Assembly (NCBI GenBank): GCA_020638575.1
Contig: JACKIH010000003.1
Coordinates: forward strand, 167,501 to 231,500
DNA length: 64,000 bases
From: Rhodospirillaceae bacterium
Lineage (GTDB): Bacteria > Pseudomonadota > Alphaproteobacteria > DSM-16000 > Inquilinaceae
Direction of reading: 5' to 3'
In this document: piece after piece, positions 36,386 to 45,537 of the stretch
Layout of the letters: each line of letters opens with the position of its first letter
Numbering within the stretch: position 1 is the stretch's first letter
The notes under the pieces: generated by a model
Told to the model about the DNA's origin: nothing
Database searches by the model: none
What the model saw: the letters and a program-made list of their open reading frames with translations, nothing else
Position numbers and translations under genes: made by a program

Positions 36386-38754
36386 GACACAATGACCTCA
36401 TCGGGAAACTCCAGGACAAACCGGTGAAGTCGGCCGGTGTCCCGATTTACATGCTCGTCGAGTGTCAGTGTGCCTCCGTGGTATTCCGCGCACTCGCGGG
36501 CGATGAACAGCCCGAGCCCGCGCCGCTTGGATTTTTCCTTCAAAGAGAAAAAGGGACGAAAGACGCTCTCGCGGTTCTCTTTTGCGATACCCCGTCCGTT
36601 GTCTTCGTATGTGACCGTCAGCGGCCCGTCGTCGATCGTGATGGTGATGCGCGGCTTGAAGTCCGGTTCATGCTGGCTGCGCAGGTCGAGCCAGTAAAGC
36701 GAGTTTGAGATCAGGTTCTCGATGATCTGTACGATCATGCCCTTGACGGCGCGGACCCGCACCGGACGCTCGGCCTTGGTTACCTTCAGCTTCACCTTGT
36801 GACGCGCGAACTGAACCTCATGCCCGCTCAGAATATCGTCGATCAGAGCGCCGATATCGAACACCTCCTTGCGCTGCCGTCCCGACACGCTCAGAGGATC
36901 AAGAACGCGAACTCTCTTGCTGACTGCCATCATTTCCGATCGGAGCGACTCCAGCAGACCTCCGATCTGTTCGGGAACATCTTTTCCGCGCAGAGCTTCC
37001 AGTGCCGCCAGCGCGTTTTCGGTCGAGCGCGCGAGCTCATGCGCGACGACCTCCACCAGCAGTCCGACGCCGGCCATCTGCACCATCTGGCGGTTTTCGC
37101 GTTCCACTTCCGCAATGCGAAGCTGAGCCTTGTCGAAGAACTCCTTAATCTCGAAAAAGGTGTGCTGGAGATCCTCCAGAACCTCAGACGACTGGGGAGC
37201 GATCCTTCTGATCTGCTTGAGCGCGGCGTTCGCCCGCTTTTCAAGCGTGGCTACATCGGTCTTGGCCTCCCTCATGTCGAGCGGCTGGTCTTTATAGCGG
37301 CGCTCGATGTCCCTTAGAAAATCGCGAAGCTGCGATTGAATTGCGAGCTGAAGCAGGCTCACAAAGGCCTGTTGCTCAGGGCAGACACGGAGCCCCTCGC
37401 GGTTTGTCTGGTCGATGAGCATGGGGTTGCCGAGCCGGGAAATGATCACGCGGCCAACGAACTGCGCCTTGTTCAACAGATACCCGGTGCTGCCGAGCGC
37501 GCGCCGGTCAAGCGCGAGCCAATCATCGTAATCCTCGCCATACGGGAGCACCCGGAAGCCGTCGCGAAACAGCAGAATGCCTGACCAGCGCCGTTGCAGT
37601 TCACGGACAATTTTCTGATCGCCGATGCTGTCGATTCGGCCAAGACGCTGCCTGTTGAACCAATATGCTTCGAACTCGAACGCCCCCAGATCATCCAGCG
37701 CTGAAAGGGGGACTTCTCCTGAAGTCCCGCTGATCGATCCTTCAAGATCGGGCAGAGCGAACTCCCGTGTCTCGACCTCGCGCGGATGCTCAAATCCTAG
37801 GTTCAGGGCTTCGAAGCGGCATTCAAGAACCGGCTGTCCGTCCCGATACCGAAACTTGCCCTTGACCAGCGCATGCGCGTGAGCCAGCAGGTGGCGGTCC
37901 ATGTGAGCCACGGGTATGCGGGTGCCGTTCCAGAAAATTGCAATGCGCGGACGTCGTTTGGCGTCCGCAAAAGGATCGGTGAGCCGCGCGAAATCGTATT
38001 CACCCAGATACTTGACCCGGTCATAGGTCCAGTCAGCACTTAATGCTCCGATAATCAGGCGTGTCCCGCTCCAAACACTGTTCGGCTTCGGGGCTCCTTG
38101 CGCCGGCGCCACGTCGATTTCGTCGAGCATGGCGTCAAGGTCGCTGAACGCCGACCAGTCAATCTCCAGCAGGTTGAGCCGCTTATCCGCTTTCTCCGCG
38201 GTCTCTACCGTCAGCCTTTCACCAAGGCGCATAGCCGAGAGGCGGCCGATACCTTTCTCGCCCAGAAAAGGGGCGCGGCCATCTGCGCCGCTACGGCTCG
38301 CGAGCGCAGCATCTATGGCGCGCTTGCGAGACGCCGTGCCGATGACAAGGTAATTGTCCACCAGGTCCTGCCGGGACATGCCGGTCCCCTGGTCCGAAAC
38401 GACGATTCGGTTTTCGGCCGCGTAGGCTTGATCGAGCGCCTTCAGAAGGGCAGATCGGCTCTTTGCGCCGTCGATTGCGTTACGAAACCGGGCAAGCGAT
38501 TCCTGTGGCGCCGACGGGTCAAGTGCGCTCGTGATATCGGACTTCAGTTGGCCGATGTCAGCCCCGCCGTCTTGGGCGCGCTGTCTGAATCTGAGATAAT
38601 GGTTGCGTCGGAGTGCAATCTCGAAATGTATTTCTGCGCCATTGGCAGAGCCGGCATCGAAGGCATTTTTGACCAGCTCGTAGAAAGCGATAACGTCAGA
38701 GCTGATAAGCTCCGCCCCCAATTCCAAAACCGCCCGCGCGCATATCTTAAACAA
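36382..38754 (-). CDS. Double GHKL-ATPase protein, histidine-kinase-like
   Basis: A 790-residue protein with two GHKL ATPase modules. The N-terminal one has N-box FYELVKNAFDAG (about 24-35), G1 SDQGTGMS and a lid GEKGIGRLSAMRLG, like Hsp90/MutL-type proteins. The C-terminal one has a candidate H-box VVAHELARSTENAL, N-box ENLISNSLYWL, G1 YEDNGRGI and G2 RRGLGLFIAREC, like a sensor kinase. I chose the TTG start at 38754 because a strong GGAGGT lies 7 bases upstream and FKICARAVLELGAEL follows directly. No transmembrane segment: a cytosolic sensor. It overlaps the receiver-like gene. Confidence 0.8.
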   Translation of the reverse strand: MFKICARAVLELGAELISSDVIAFYELVKNAFDAGSANGAEIHFEIALRRNHYLRFRQRAQDGGADIGQLKSDITSALDPSAPQESLARFRNAIDGAKSRSALLKALDQAYAAENRIVVSDQGTGMSRQDLVDNYLVIGTASRKRAIDAALASRSGADGRAPFLGEKGIGRLSAMRLGERLTVETAEKADKRLNLLEIDWSAFSDLDAMLDEIDVAPAQGAPKPNSVWSGTRLIIGALSADWTYDRVKYLGEYDFARLTDPFADAKRRPRIAIFWNGTRIPVAHMDRHLLAHAHALVKGKFRYRDGQPVLECRFEALNLGFEHPREVETREFALPDLEGSISGTSGEVPLSALDDLGAFEFEAYWFNRQRLGRIDSIGDQKIVRELQRRWSGILLFRDGFRVLPYGEDYDDWLALDRRALGSTGYLLNKAQFVGRVIISRLGNPMLIDQTNREGLRVCPEQQAFVSLLQLAIQSQLRDFLRDIERRYKDQPLDMREAKTDVATLEKRANAALKQIRRIAPQSSEVLEDLQHTFFEIKEFFDKAQLRIAEVERENRQMVQMAGVGLLVEVVAHELARSTENALAALEALRGKDVPEQIGGLLESLRSEMMAVSKRVRVLDPLSVSGRQRKEVFDIGALIDDILSGHEVQFARHKVKLKVTKAERPVRVRAVKGMIVQIIENLISNSLYWLDLRSQHEPDFKPRITITIDDGPLTVTYEDNGRGIAKENRESVFRPFFSLKEKSKRRGLGLFIARECAEYHGGTLTLDEHVNRDTGRLHRFVLEFPDEVIVS

Positions 38755-38870
38755 CCCGCCTACCTCCGCCCCGGCTTGAGACAAGCGGAAGGCAACCGGG
38801 CCGCGCGTCTGTCAAGATGCGCGCTCCCGTGTGATCTGCGTTCTTTCCAAAATGGCTTCTTCATTTGAAC

Positions 38871-39332
38871 CTAAGCTACTTTCTTGCTGCGCAATAACTC
38901 ATCGAGCCCGTCGGACAAGTTCCAGATCGGGTCCTGATCGCCGTCGCGCAGCATCTCCACCACATGGGGGACGCCGGCGGCGGCAAGCCCATTGGCTATC
39001 GCCATCATCCGCCGCGGCTCTCCGACGATCTCGACGCTGTCGGCTACGGCGATGGCGATCAGCATGACCGCCTGTACGCGCCAGCTATCGCGGTCGAAGA
39101 TTGACCCCTCGATGAACTTGAACGTATCCTGCTTGGAGAGATCGACCGGTTCGAGCTTTTTGCGCGCGCCGAGCGACAAGCCGGCGAACCATAAATCGAC
39201 CATGCGCGGAAAGGGGCTTTGGTCGATGACGGCGCGGCCCGCCGTCTGGCAGTACCGGTCATACACCTCACGCTGCTCGGCGGGGGCGATCAGATCGATG
39301 CCGGCGAAAGGATTGTGATAACGCTGCGTCAT
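38871..39332 (-). CDS. 153-aa protein of the defence operon
   Basis: A 153-residue helical protein (NPFAGIDLIAPAEQREVYDR, DLWFAGLSLGARKKLEPVDL, GDQDPIWNLSDGLDELLRSK). I do not recognise a family. It starts 10 bp after the stop of the SMC-like gene, so the two are co-transcribed; the small size suggests an adaptor subunit. Similar short proteins accompany phosphorothioation-dependent restriction genes, but I cannot confirm homology by eye. Confidence 0.68.
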   Translation of the reverse strand: MTQRYHNPFAGIDLIAPAEQREVYDRYCQTAGRAVIDQSPFPRMVDLWFAGLSLGARKKLEPVDLSKQDTFKFIEGSIFDRDSWRVQAVMLIAIAVADSVEIVGEPRRMMAIANGLAAAGVPHVVEMLRDGDQDPIWNLSDGLDELLRSKKVA

Positions 39333-39342
39333 GATCCGTCTC

Positions 39343-41487
39343 CTACGATGCCATTTCCAGCAGGGTGTCCGCGTCCATCCGCCGCTGGCACTGCTTACAT
39401 TCCTGGCGGTGATTGCACTCGCAGCGCAGCACCGTGCGCTCGTCCACCCGCGGGTCGTTGACCAGCATCCGCGGATAGTGGACCGGGTTCGTCAGTGTGA
39501 TCACGCGGCCAGCCTCGGCATCGAGGATGTCCTCGCAATCCGCGATCTCGGAGCGGGTGAGGAAGAGCACGAGCTGCGAGCTTTCCCGGATTGCCGTCCT
39601 GAGCACCGATTTCTTGACGTAGCCGCTCATCATGCCAAGCGGTGTGTCGATCACGTTCGGTGCCTCGACCTCGCTGACCTTGGTGAGAGCAAGAATAAAG
39701 GCGAGCGTTAGCGCTCGGCGGGAGGCGCCGTTCAGGTCGCGGTCCGGGTTCAGCGTGCGCTCGTTCGGCCCGTAGACGACAATGTCGAAATCCTTGCTGA
39801 TGACGGCCCGGCGAATGATCGCGCCCTGTTCGGGATCGGCGCCGATCATTTCAAGGAATATATCGTTCATGAGGGTGCTGACCTTTTCCAGCTCCTCATT
39901 CGTGATCCGCTCATACGAGTTGCGCAGGACCCGCTCGACATCCTGCGTGACTTCGAGCTCCGCCAATATGCGGGCGCCCTTCTTCTGTTCGCGCAGCAGG
40001 TTGTCGCGCTGGAGAATCAGGGATTCGCGCTCCTTCCTAAGCCCTTCGAGCTGCGTTTCGTACCGCGCCCGGTTGCCGTTAAAGCGGTCGCGCTGATCGG
40101 TGTACTGCCGCTTCGTGTCGCGCAGGCCCTGAATGTCCGTATCCGGAATGTCGTCGAGTTGCGCTTCAAGAGCCTTGAGCTTCTTGCCTTGTTCGTCGCG
40201 CATGATCTCAAGCTCATCGCGCCGTTCGACGACCTTGGAATATTCGGCGAGCCAGCGTTCGCTATCAGCGATCTGGTCCGGCTGGAGGGGGCGCGAGCCG
40301 TAATAGAGGTCGGTAATCTGGCTCTGAAGGCCATCGGCCTTGCGGCTGTCATCGATGAGGCACCGGATGTGCGCCCGGCGGCGCTGGCCGTCGGCATCGT
40401 TCGGATCGAGCGATTCGCCGCAGATGCAGCTCGCCCCTTTCAACCGGTCTTCGAGCACCGGGATCGTGGTGTTGGGGATCTTGCCCTGGTCATGAAGCTC
40501 ACCAAGCTTGGCCAGACCCTTTTCCAGCACAGGGCCGAGAAGGTCGCGCGACAAGGCTAACCCCCGGAACAAATCGGCATGCTCCTTACCGGCGGCCGCA
40601 CGCTGGCTGTCTATGTGCTTGAGCTGCTTCTCGGCCTGCTCGATATCCCGCTTGAGCTTTTCCCGGTCGCCCTTGATCAACGCGGCGTCGATCTTCTTCT
40701 GCAGGGCGGCAAGTTTCTCGTCGAAGGCCGCGAACTGCGCCTTCGCATCCTCGATCTTCTCTTCGAGGTCGGTTGAGTCCCTATCGATCTGCTCCAGCTT
40801 GGTCGCGATCTGCGTCAGCTTCGTATCCGACCCGATGCCCTTGGCCGCCTTGTTGACCTCGGACGCGGCCTTCTTTACGTGCTTGAGGGCATCCTCGATG
40901 ACGCCGAGGCCGAGCAGCGAGCGGATAGCTTTCTGGACCCGCTCGCGCTTGGTCGAAGCCGAAACGGTCGCCTCGATGAAGCTCAGCGCCCGGTCGCCGT
41001 CCGTGAAGAAAACGTCCCGCAACTCCGGAGGCAGCTCCTCTTCGATGACCGCCTCTGGCGGCTCGATCGGCACGCTCCCGGTTTCTGCGAGGTGAAACAG
41101 CCTAACTGTGGACGGCGTCCGTTCCCACTTGGCGCCGTTCAGCGTCTCGAAGGCGGAGCGGATGATGCGGTATTGCCGCTTGGTCTCGATAAGGCCGCGT
41201 GCGCTGCGGCGCAGGGCGGTGGTTTCGAACTCTACCTGCACCGCGATCGGTACGCGCCGGCCGTCGGAAGCGTCCCAGTCGATCGGGTGCAGCCGGTAGT
41301 CCTGGCCTTTCGCCGGCAGCGCGTCATCGCCGTAGAGCGCCCACTGAAGACCGTTCAGGATCGTCGTCTTCCCGGTCTCATTTTCAGCCCTGATCACGGT
41401 CAGCTTACATGTGGCGTCGGTCGAAAAATCGAGCTTCAAATGGCGCAGCAGACGAAAATTCTCAAACTCGGCGCGAATGAGCTTCAT
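39343..41487 (-). CDS. SMC/Rad50-like ATPase of the defence operon
   Basis: A 714-residue protein. The N-terminus MKLIRAEFENFRLLRHLKLD and Walker A AENETGKTTILNGL (about 35-48) are typical of AAA ATPases of the Rad50/DndD type. Long coiled coils follow (about 190-300 and 385-510). A CICGESLDPND segment between them recalls a zinc hook. DLNGASRRALTLAFILAL and VIDTPLGMMSGY form the signature and Walker B regions. The last 50 residues carry clustered cysteines (CECNHRQECKQCQRRMD). It resembles DndD-type proteins. The ATG at 41487 overlaps the stop of the 80-aa gene by one base. Confidence 0.8.
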   Translation of the reverse strand: MKLIRAEFENFRLLRHLKLDFSTDATCKLTVIRAENETGKTTILNGLQWALYGDDALPAKGQDYRLHPIDWDASDGRRVPIAVQVEFETTALRRSARGLIETKRQYRIIRSAFETLNGAKWERTPSTVRLFHLAETGSVPIEPPEAVIEEELPPELRDVFFTDGDRALSFIEATVSASTKRERVQKAIRSLLGLGVIEDALKHVKKAASEVNKAAKGIGSDTKLTQIATKLEQIDRDSTDLEEKIEDAKAQFAAFDEKLAALQKKIDAALIKGDREKLKRDIEQAEKQLKHIDSQRAAAGKEHADLFRGLALSRDLLGPVLEKGLAKLGELHDQGKIPNTTIPVLEDRLKGASCICGESLDPNDADGQRRRAHIRCLIDDSRKADGLQSQITDLYYGSRPLQPDQIADSERWLAEYSKVVERRDELEIMRDEQGKKLKALEAQLDDIPDTDIQGLRDTKRQYTDQRDRFNGNRARYETQLEGLRKERESLILQRDNLLREQKKGARILAELEVTQDVERVLRNSYERITNEELEKVSTLMNDIFLEMIGADPEQGAIIRRAVISKDFDIVVYGPNERTLNPDRDLNGASRRALTLAFILALTKVSEVEAPNVIDTPLGMMSGYVKKSVLRTAIRESSQLVLFLTRSEIADCEDILDAEAGRVITLTNPVHYPRMLVNDPRVDERTVLRCECNHRQECKQCQRRMDADTLLEMAS

Positions 41488-41729
41488 CAGGAATCCTCCC
41501 CGGCCGCCGTCGCGTGCCCCCGTTTCTCGGCGAGGAAGCGCCCCGCCGTGTTGCACTTGTCATTGACCTTTTGCTGAATGTTCGTGCCGTGCACGCGGTG
41601 CTGCCGCTCGGCGGTGATAATGTCCGTGACGACATCCACCAGCTCTTCCCGGTAGCCGTCGCACCGCTCTTCGATGTTTTGGCACTCATCGAGGATAATG
41701 GTTATGATTTTACGTTCATTGAGCGGCAT
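41487..41729 (-). CDS. 80-aa protein between helicase and SMC-like genes
   Basis: An 80-residue helical protein: NERKIITIILDECQNIEERC then DVVTDIITAERQHRVHGTNI and a basic tail. No family recognised. It begins 9 bp after the helicase stop and shares one base with the SMC-like start (TGATG), so it is translated as part of the operon. Probably a small subunit of the helicase/SMC complex. Confidence 0.65.
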   Translation of the reverse strand: MPLNERKIITIILDECQNIEERCDGYREELVDVVTDIITAERQHRVHGTNIQQKVNDKCNTAGRFLAEKRGHATAAGEDS

Positions 41730-41738
41730 TTCCCCCCC

Positions 41739-43928
41739 TTACATGAATGCGGCGCTGACCAGCTTGTCGATTATATCCAGAGGTCCGTCGGGCCGGCCGG
41801 CATTGCGCGCAAGGCTTGCAAACTCCTGAATCCGCAGCAACTCCGAGCGCACTAATGTCCGCGCCTCATCGTCGACATTCTCAATGTCCGGCGGCATCGC
41901 TATGAAATCGTGAATCTCGCTATGCGTCTTGCCGGTCTCGCGGCAGGTCCGCAGCAGCCGGCCGCGGCGCTGCACCCACTGGCGTTCGACAGTCGTGCTC
42001 GCCAGAATGAAGGCCTTCTCAATCTGCGGGATGTTCACCCCTTCATCGAGGACGCGCTTGGCCGTAAGGACGCGCAGCGTCCCTTCCTGGAAGGTGCGGA
42101 TGATCCGCGCCGTCTCTTCGCGATTGCCCGTCTCTTCAAACGTGAGCTGATGAAACAGGATGCCTTGGCGGTTCAGGAGCGCGTTGACGGCGTCGAGCTG
42201 TTCGGGGGCTTTGTCCGAGGCATAGATCAGCGTATGGCGCAGCGTTCTAAGATCCTCGCGGGCGAGGGCCGCTTCGAGCGCGGCCAGTTTATTCTCGGCC
42301 GTTTCGAGAAGCGCCCGGCGGTCCCGATAGAGCTTCGTCAGGTACTCGTCGGGCTTACCCTGTTCCTTGCGCCAGGCATTCGCCTTGATCTTGGCCGTCA
42401 GGTCATACCACTCGTCCATCTCGCCTGCGGTCAGCTCCACCGGATGAACGAAGTAGTCGTACTCGACCAGGCAGCGGCCGATCGCTTCCCTGAGCGTGAA
42501 GCGAAATGCGACAGGACCGAAATAGGCGAACAGCGCGTCGGTGCCCTCTTCGTCGTATTGCCGTATCGGCGTTGCCGAAAGGCCGAGCCGGTACTCGAAG
42601 AATTCAGGCGGATGGGATACGAAGCCCTCGGCGCCGAGGTTATGCGCCTCATCGGCAATCAGCAGCCGTGTACAGTCGAGCTTTTCAAGCTCGGCCTTGA
42701 AGCCGGCATCGCACAGCGTGCGGTGCGAGACGACGACGACTTCCACATCGCTCGTCCCGTTACGAAAGCGGCGTTTGATCCTGTTGAGTTCGGTCGCACG
42801 CCCGCGGGCGCCGACCGCCAGCGTCAGGTTGACCGGCCGCAAGCCGAAGGGCGCGATCTCATCGCACCATTGCTGGATCAGCGGAATGTAGGGGGCGGCG
42901 ACAACGATCAGCAGCGGCTTCTCTCTTTTATACAGGCGATGCGCGCAGATCATCGCCGTGATCGTCTTGCCCGAGCCGGTCGCCATTTCGAGGACGCCGC
43001 AATAGCCCGCTTCGCACCAAGCCTTTATCGCCTTGCCCTGATGCTCGAACGGCCCGTCCTCATAGCGAAGATTCGCCGGTACTGAAAACGATCCCCGCGG
43101 CAGGCTCGCCGGCTCGAAAGGCTCGGGCGGGTTCTCCGCGAAGCCGGAAGCACGCCCGTAGAGCGCGCGCAGCTCGTCCTCCGTGGGCGGCGTCTCCGCG
43201 CGGTACGACTTCAGCAGCTTTTCCCGGATCGCATCAGGCATCGGAAGGACGATGCAGTTCTCGTCCTCGTTGCGCCAGAGCTGCACGAACTGATCGCCGA
43301 ATTTGCCCGTGATGTAGCGCTGGTTCGGATCTTCCCATGATTTCGAGACGGCGATCTGTTCGATGTTCTTGTGAATTCCTGCATAGGTCACGTTGCTTGA
43401 GCCATGGGCCGCCATCACATCCTCGCCGGCCTGAAACAGCCAGACCTTCGGATGGAAGAGGGCGTCCTTCATCAGCGCGATCTTGATCTCGATCCGGCGC
43501 TTGCGGAGCAGCCACGAAAGGCACTTGAGCGTGTGCCGCGCGAGCAGGTCTTCCGTGACGGTCAAATCGTCCAGAATCCTGGTGACGACTTCATCCGTGG
43601 ATTTGACGCCTTCCTCGATGGCAGCGAGATCGGCAGGACGCAGCAGGGGGCTGATGACAAGCCGGAAACTGTCATGCGCCGTATTGATGTAGGTCGCGAG
43701 GCCGGGCGCGAGCGATGCCAGCACTTCGCTGGAGAAAAACCCCACCATGCAGTCCACCTTGGCGGCCGCCTGGAAGCCCGGAATCAGCACTTCCTCCGCA
43801 AGCGAATCGGCGGGCAGGATGTAGAGCGGCCGGGTCTCGACGGCATGCAGCCCCTCGGGCAAACGCTCGCTCCGCACATGTGCCGCTGCGAGGTCGCTTT
43901 CCACACGCAAGCTCCCTAGACTCGTCAT
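41739..43928 (-). CDS. PLD-nuclease-like / SF2 helicase fusion
   Basis: A 729-residue protein with two parts. Residues about 30-230 form a phospholipase-D-like domain with a single HxK motif (HPKVWLF, His159 and Lys161) followed by GSSN (176-179). Residues 285-729 are a superfamily 2 helicase: Walker A MATGSGKTI (315-323), DEAH box IADEAHNLG (424-432), motif III GLSATPIRQ, and motif VI VQRRGRLLRTC. I chose ATG 43928 because the sequence before it is shadow-like. This is the first gene of the seven-gene operon. The combination of a DNA-cutting and DNA-opening domain fits a phage-DNA-degrading effector. Confidence 0.85.
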   Translation of the reverse strand: MTSLGSLRVESDLAAAHVRSERLPEGLHAVETRPLYILPADSLAEEVLIPGFQAAAKVDCMVGFFSSEVLASLAPGLATYINTAHDSFRLVISPLLRPADLAAIEEGVKSTDEVVTRILDDLTVTEDLLARHTLKCLSWLLRKRRIEIKIALMKDALFHPKVWLFQAGEDVMAAHGSSNVTYAGIHKNIEQIAVSKSWEDPNQRYITGKFGDQFVQLWRNEDENCIVLPMPDAIREKLLKSYRAETPPTEDELRALYGRASGFAENPPEPFEPASLPRGSFSVPANLRYEDGPFEHQGKAIKAWCEAGYCGVLEMATGSGKTITAMICAHRLYKREKPLLIVVAAPYIPLIQQWCDEIAPFGLRPVNLTLAVGARGRATELNRIKRRFRNGTSDVEVVVVSHRTLCDAGFKAELEKLDCTRLLIADEAHNLGAEGFVSHPPEFFEYRLGLSATPIRQYDEEGTDALFAYFGPVAFRFTLREAIGRCLVEYDYFVHPVELTAGEMDEWYDLTAKIKANAWRKEQGKPDEYLTKLYRDRRALLETAENKLAALEAALAREDLRTLRHTLIYASDKAPEQLDAVNALLNRQGILFHQLTFEETGNREETARIIRTFQEGTLRVLTAKRVLDEGVNIPQIEKAFILASTTVERQWVQRRGRLLRTCRETGKTHSEIHDFIAMPPDIENVDDEARTLVRSELLRIQEFASLARNAGRPDGPLDIIDKLVSAAFM

Positions 43929-44455
43929 ATCCCCGCCCAACCTTGATAACCTTTCATGCTCGCTGCTCCAACTCCTTCGCTCCTGCGGGCGGCCACCACC
44001 GGCCACCCCGAACCGTCAGCGAGGATCCTGCCAACAATCATCTCACGATAGCTCCTATATAATGAGCTGCTCGCCACAATCGGCACGTCACCAAAAGTGC
44101 GAGTCTTAACTATTCGCATAATCACGATCCATAACGGGACTCTATCGCGAGGGGCAACGAGCCTCATATATATTAGTCATGCAATTATTAGTGGAGTCAA
44201 TGGCTTGCATTTTATTTGACGCGTCCGGCTTTGCCGGACCGGGCTCTCGTGAACCAAGCCCCACCATAGGCGGGTCCCGGCCCTTACGGGCGTCGATCCC
44301 TCGCGCGTAGCGCCGTAGGCGCCTTCGGTGTCGCCATGCTGACGCTCCTGGCAGGTTTCCATTCTCACTGAGCGCGGCTCCTGAGCCGCGCATTTACTCG
44401 GTCAGCCTGCGGCTGAAGTTCCTTTGTTTGTTTGGGGCCTGCGGCCCACCGGGCC
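43929..44455. other. Gene-free region with several hairpins between defence operon and ardC leader
   Basis: It contains the promoter side of the defence operon (an AT-rich box TATATAATG near 44053 on the + strand, TATATAGG when read on the - strand). It also holds a run of hairpins: GTCCGGCTTTGCCGGAC (about 44223-44239), GCGCGGCTCCTGAGCCGCGC (about 44371-44390) and CAGCCTGCGGCTG (about 44403-44415). Such a cluster could include the transfer origin, but no nic-like motif was identified. Confidence 0.45.
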
Positions 44456-44562
44456 GTCAAGGCCAAGCCCTCCCTCTACGCGTCCGGGCGAAAACCGGGG
44501 GACCGTGGCTCGGTCGCGTTGCTCCCTGCGCCCGCACCACTCCCCCGGTTTTCGGCCTTGAC
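44456..44562. repeat. Nested inverted repeat leader before ardC
   Basis: The inner arms CGAAAACCGGGGGA (44489-44502) and TCCCCCGGTTTTCG (44541-44554) are perfect 14-bp complements. The outer arms GTCAAGGCC (44456-44464) and GGCCTTGAC (44554-44562) add 9 bp. It lies about 80 bp before the ardC start. The design resembles the leader at 22965-23087 with different arm sequence. Confidence 0.7.
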
Positions 44563-44640
44563 CGCCGCACCCCCGCTCATTGCCGCGGGGCTAGTCGGGT
44601 TGCAGCAGCCGCCGCAACCCGGACTAGAAAGGAAATGGCA

Positions 44641-45537
44641 ATGAAAACCGATGTTTACGACAAGGTGACGGCAACCATCGTGGCCGAACTGGAGAAGGGC
44701 GTCCGCCCGTGGTTCAAGCCGTGGAGCGCCGAGCACGCGGCGGGAAGGATCACCAGGCCCCTGCGCCACAACGGTCAGCCCTACGCGGGCATCAACATCC
44801 TGATGCTGTGGGGTTCCGCGGTGGCCCAGGGTTTTGCCGCCCCGATCTGGATGACCTTCCGGCAGGCTATGGAGCTTGGGGCCCATGTCCGCAAGGGACA
44901 GAAGGGCTCGCTGGTGGTCTATGCCAACGCCGTCACCCGGACGGAGGTGGACGAGAACGGCGAGGAGAACGAGCGCGAAATCCCCTTCATGAAGGGATAC
45001 ACCGTCTTCAATGTCGAGCAGATTGAGGGTTTGCCGGATCACTACTATGGCAGGCCGGAGCCACGCCTGAACGGTCCCGCTCGTATCGAATCTGCCGAGG
45101 CCTTCTTCGCCGCGCTCCGGGCCGACATCCGCCACGGCGGCAACCAAGCCTACTACGCCATCAGCAGCGATCATGTGCAGATGCCGCCCTTCGACGCCTT
45201 CGCCGATGCAGAAAGCTACTATGCGACGCTGGCCCACGAATGCACGCACTGGACCCGGCACCCCAAGCGCCTTGACCGGGATTTCGGGCGGAAACGCTGG
45301 GGCGATGACGGCTACGCCCGCGAGGAACTGGTGGCCGAACTGGCCTCTGCCTTCCTGTGCGCCGATCTTGAGCTGACCCCGGAGGTGCGGGAGGACCACG
45401 CCGCCTATATCGCCTCGTGGCTCAAGATCCTGAAGAACGACAAGCGGGCGATCTTCAGCGCTGCCGCCCACGCCCAGCGCGCCGCCGGATACCTGCATAG
45501 CCTGCAGCCCGGGGCGGCAGAGGAGCGGGCGGCATGA
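44641..45537 (+). CDS. ardC: ArdC-type antirestriction protein
   Basis: A 298-residue protein. The N-terminal ssDNA-binding domain (VTATIVAELEKGVRPWFKPW, GRITRPLRHNGQPYAGINIL, MTFRQAMELGAHVRKGQKG) is followed by a zincin-like metallopeptidase domain with LAHECTHWTRHPKRLDRDFG, where HExxH holds the zinc ligands. It protects incoming single-stranded DNA against host restriction. I prefer ATG 44641, with AAGGAA upstream; ATG 44635 is too close to that site. It overlaps the next gene by 4 bases. A broken relative lies at 19135-19284. Confidence 0.92.
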   Translation: MKTDVYDKVTATIVAELEKGVRPWFKPWSAEHAAGRITRPLRHNGQPYAGINILMLWGSAVAQGFAAPIWMTFRQAMELGAHVRKGQKGSLVVYANAVTRTEVDENGEENEREIPFMKGYTVFNVEQIEGLPDHYYGRPEPRLNGPARIESAEAFFAALRADIRHGGNQAYYAISSDHVQMPPFDAFADAESYYATLAHECTHWTRHPKRLDRDFGRKRWGDDGYAREELVAELASAFLCADLELTPEVREDHAAYIASWLKILKNDKRAIFSAAAHAQRAAGYLHSLQPGAAEERAA

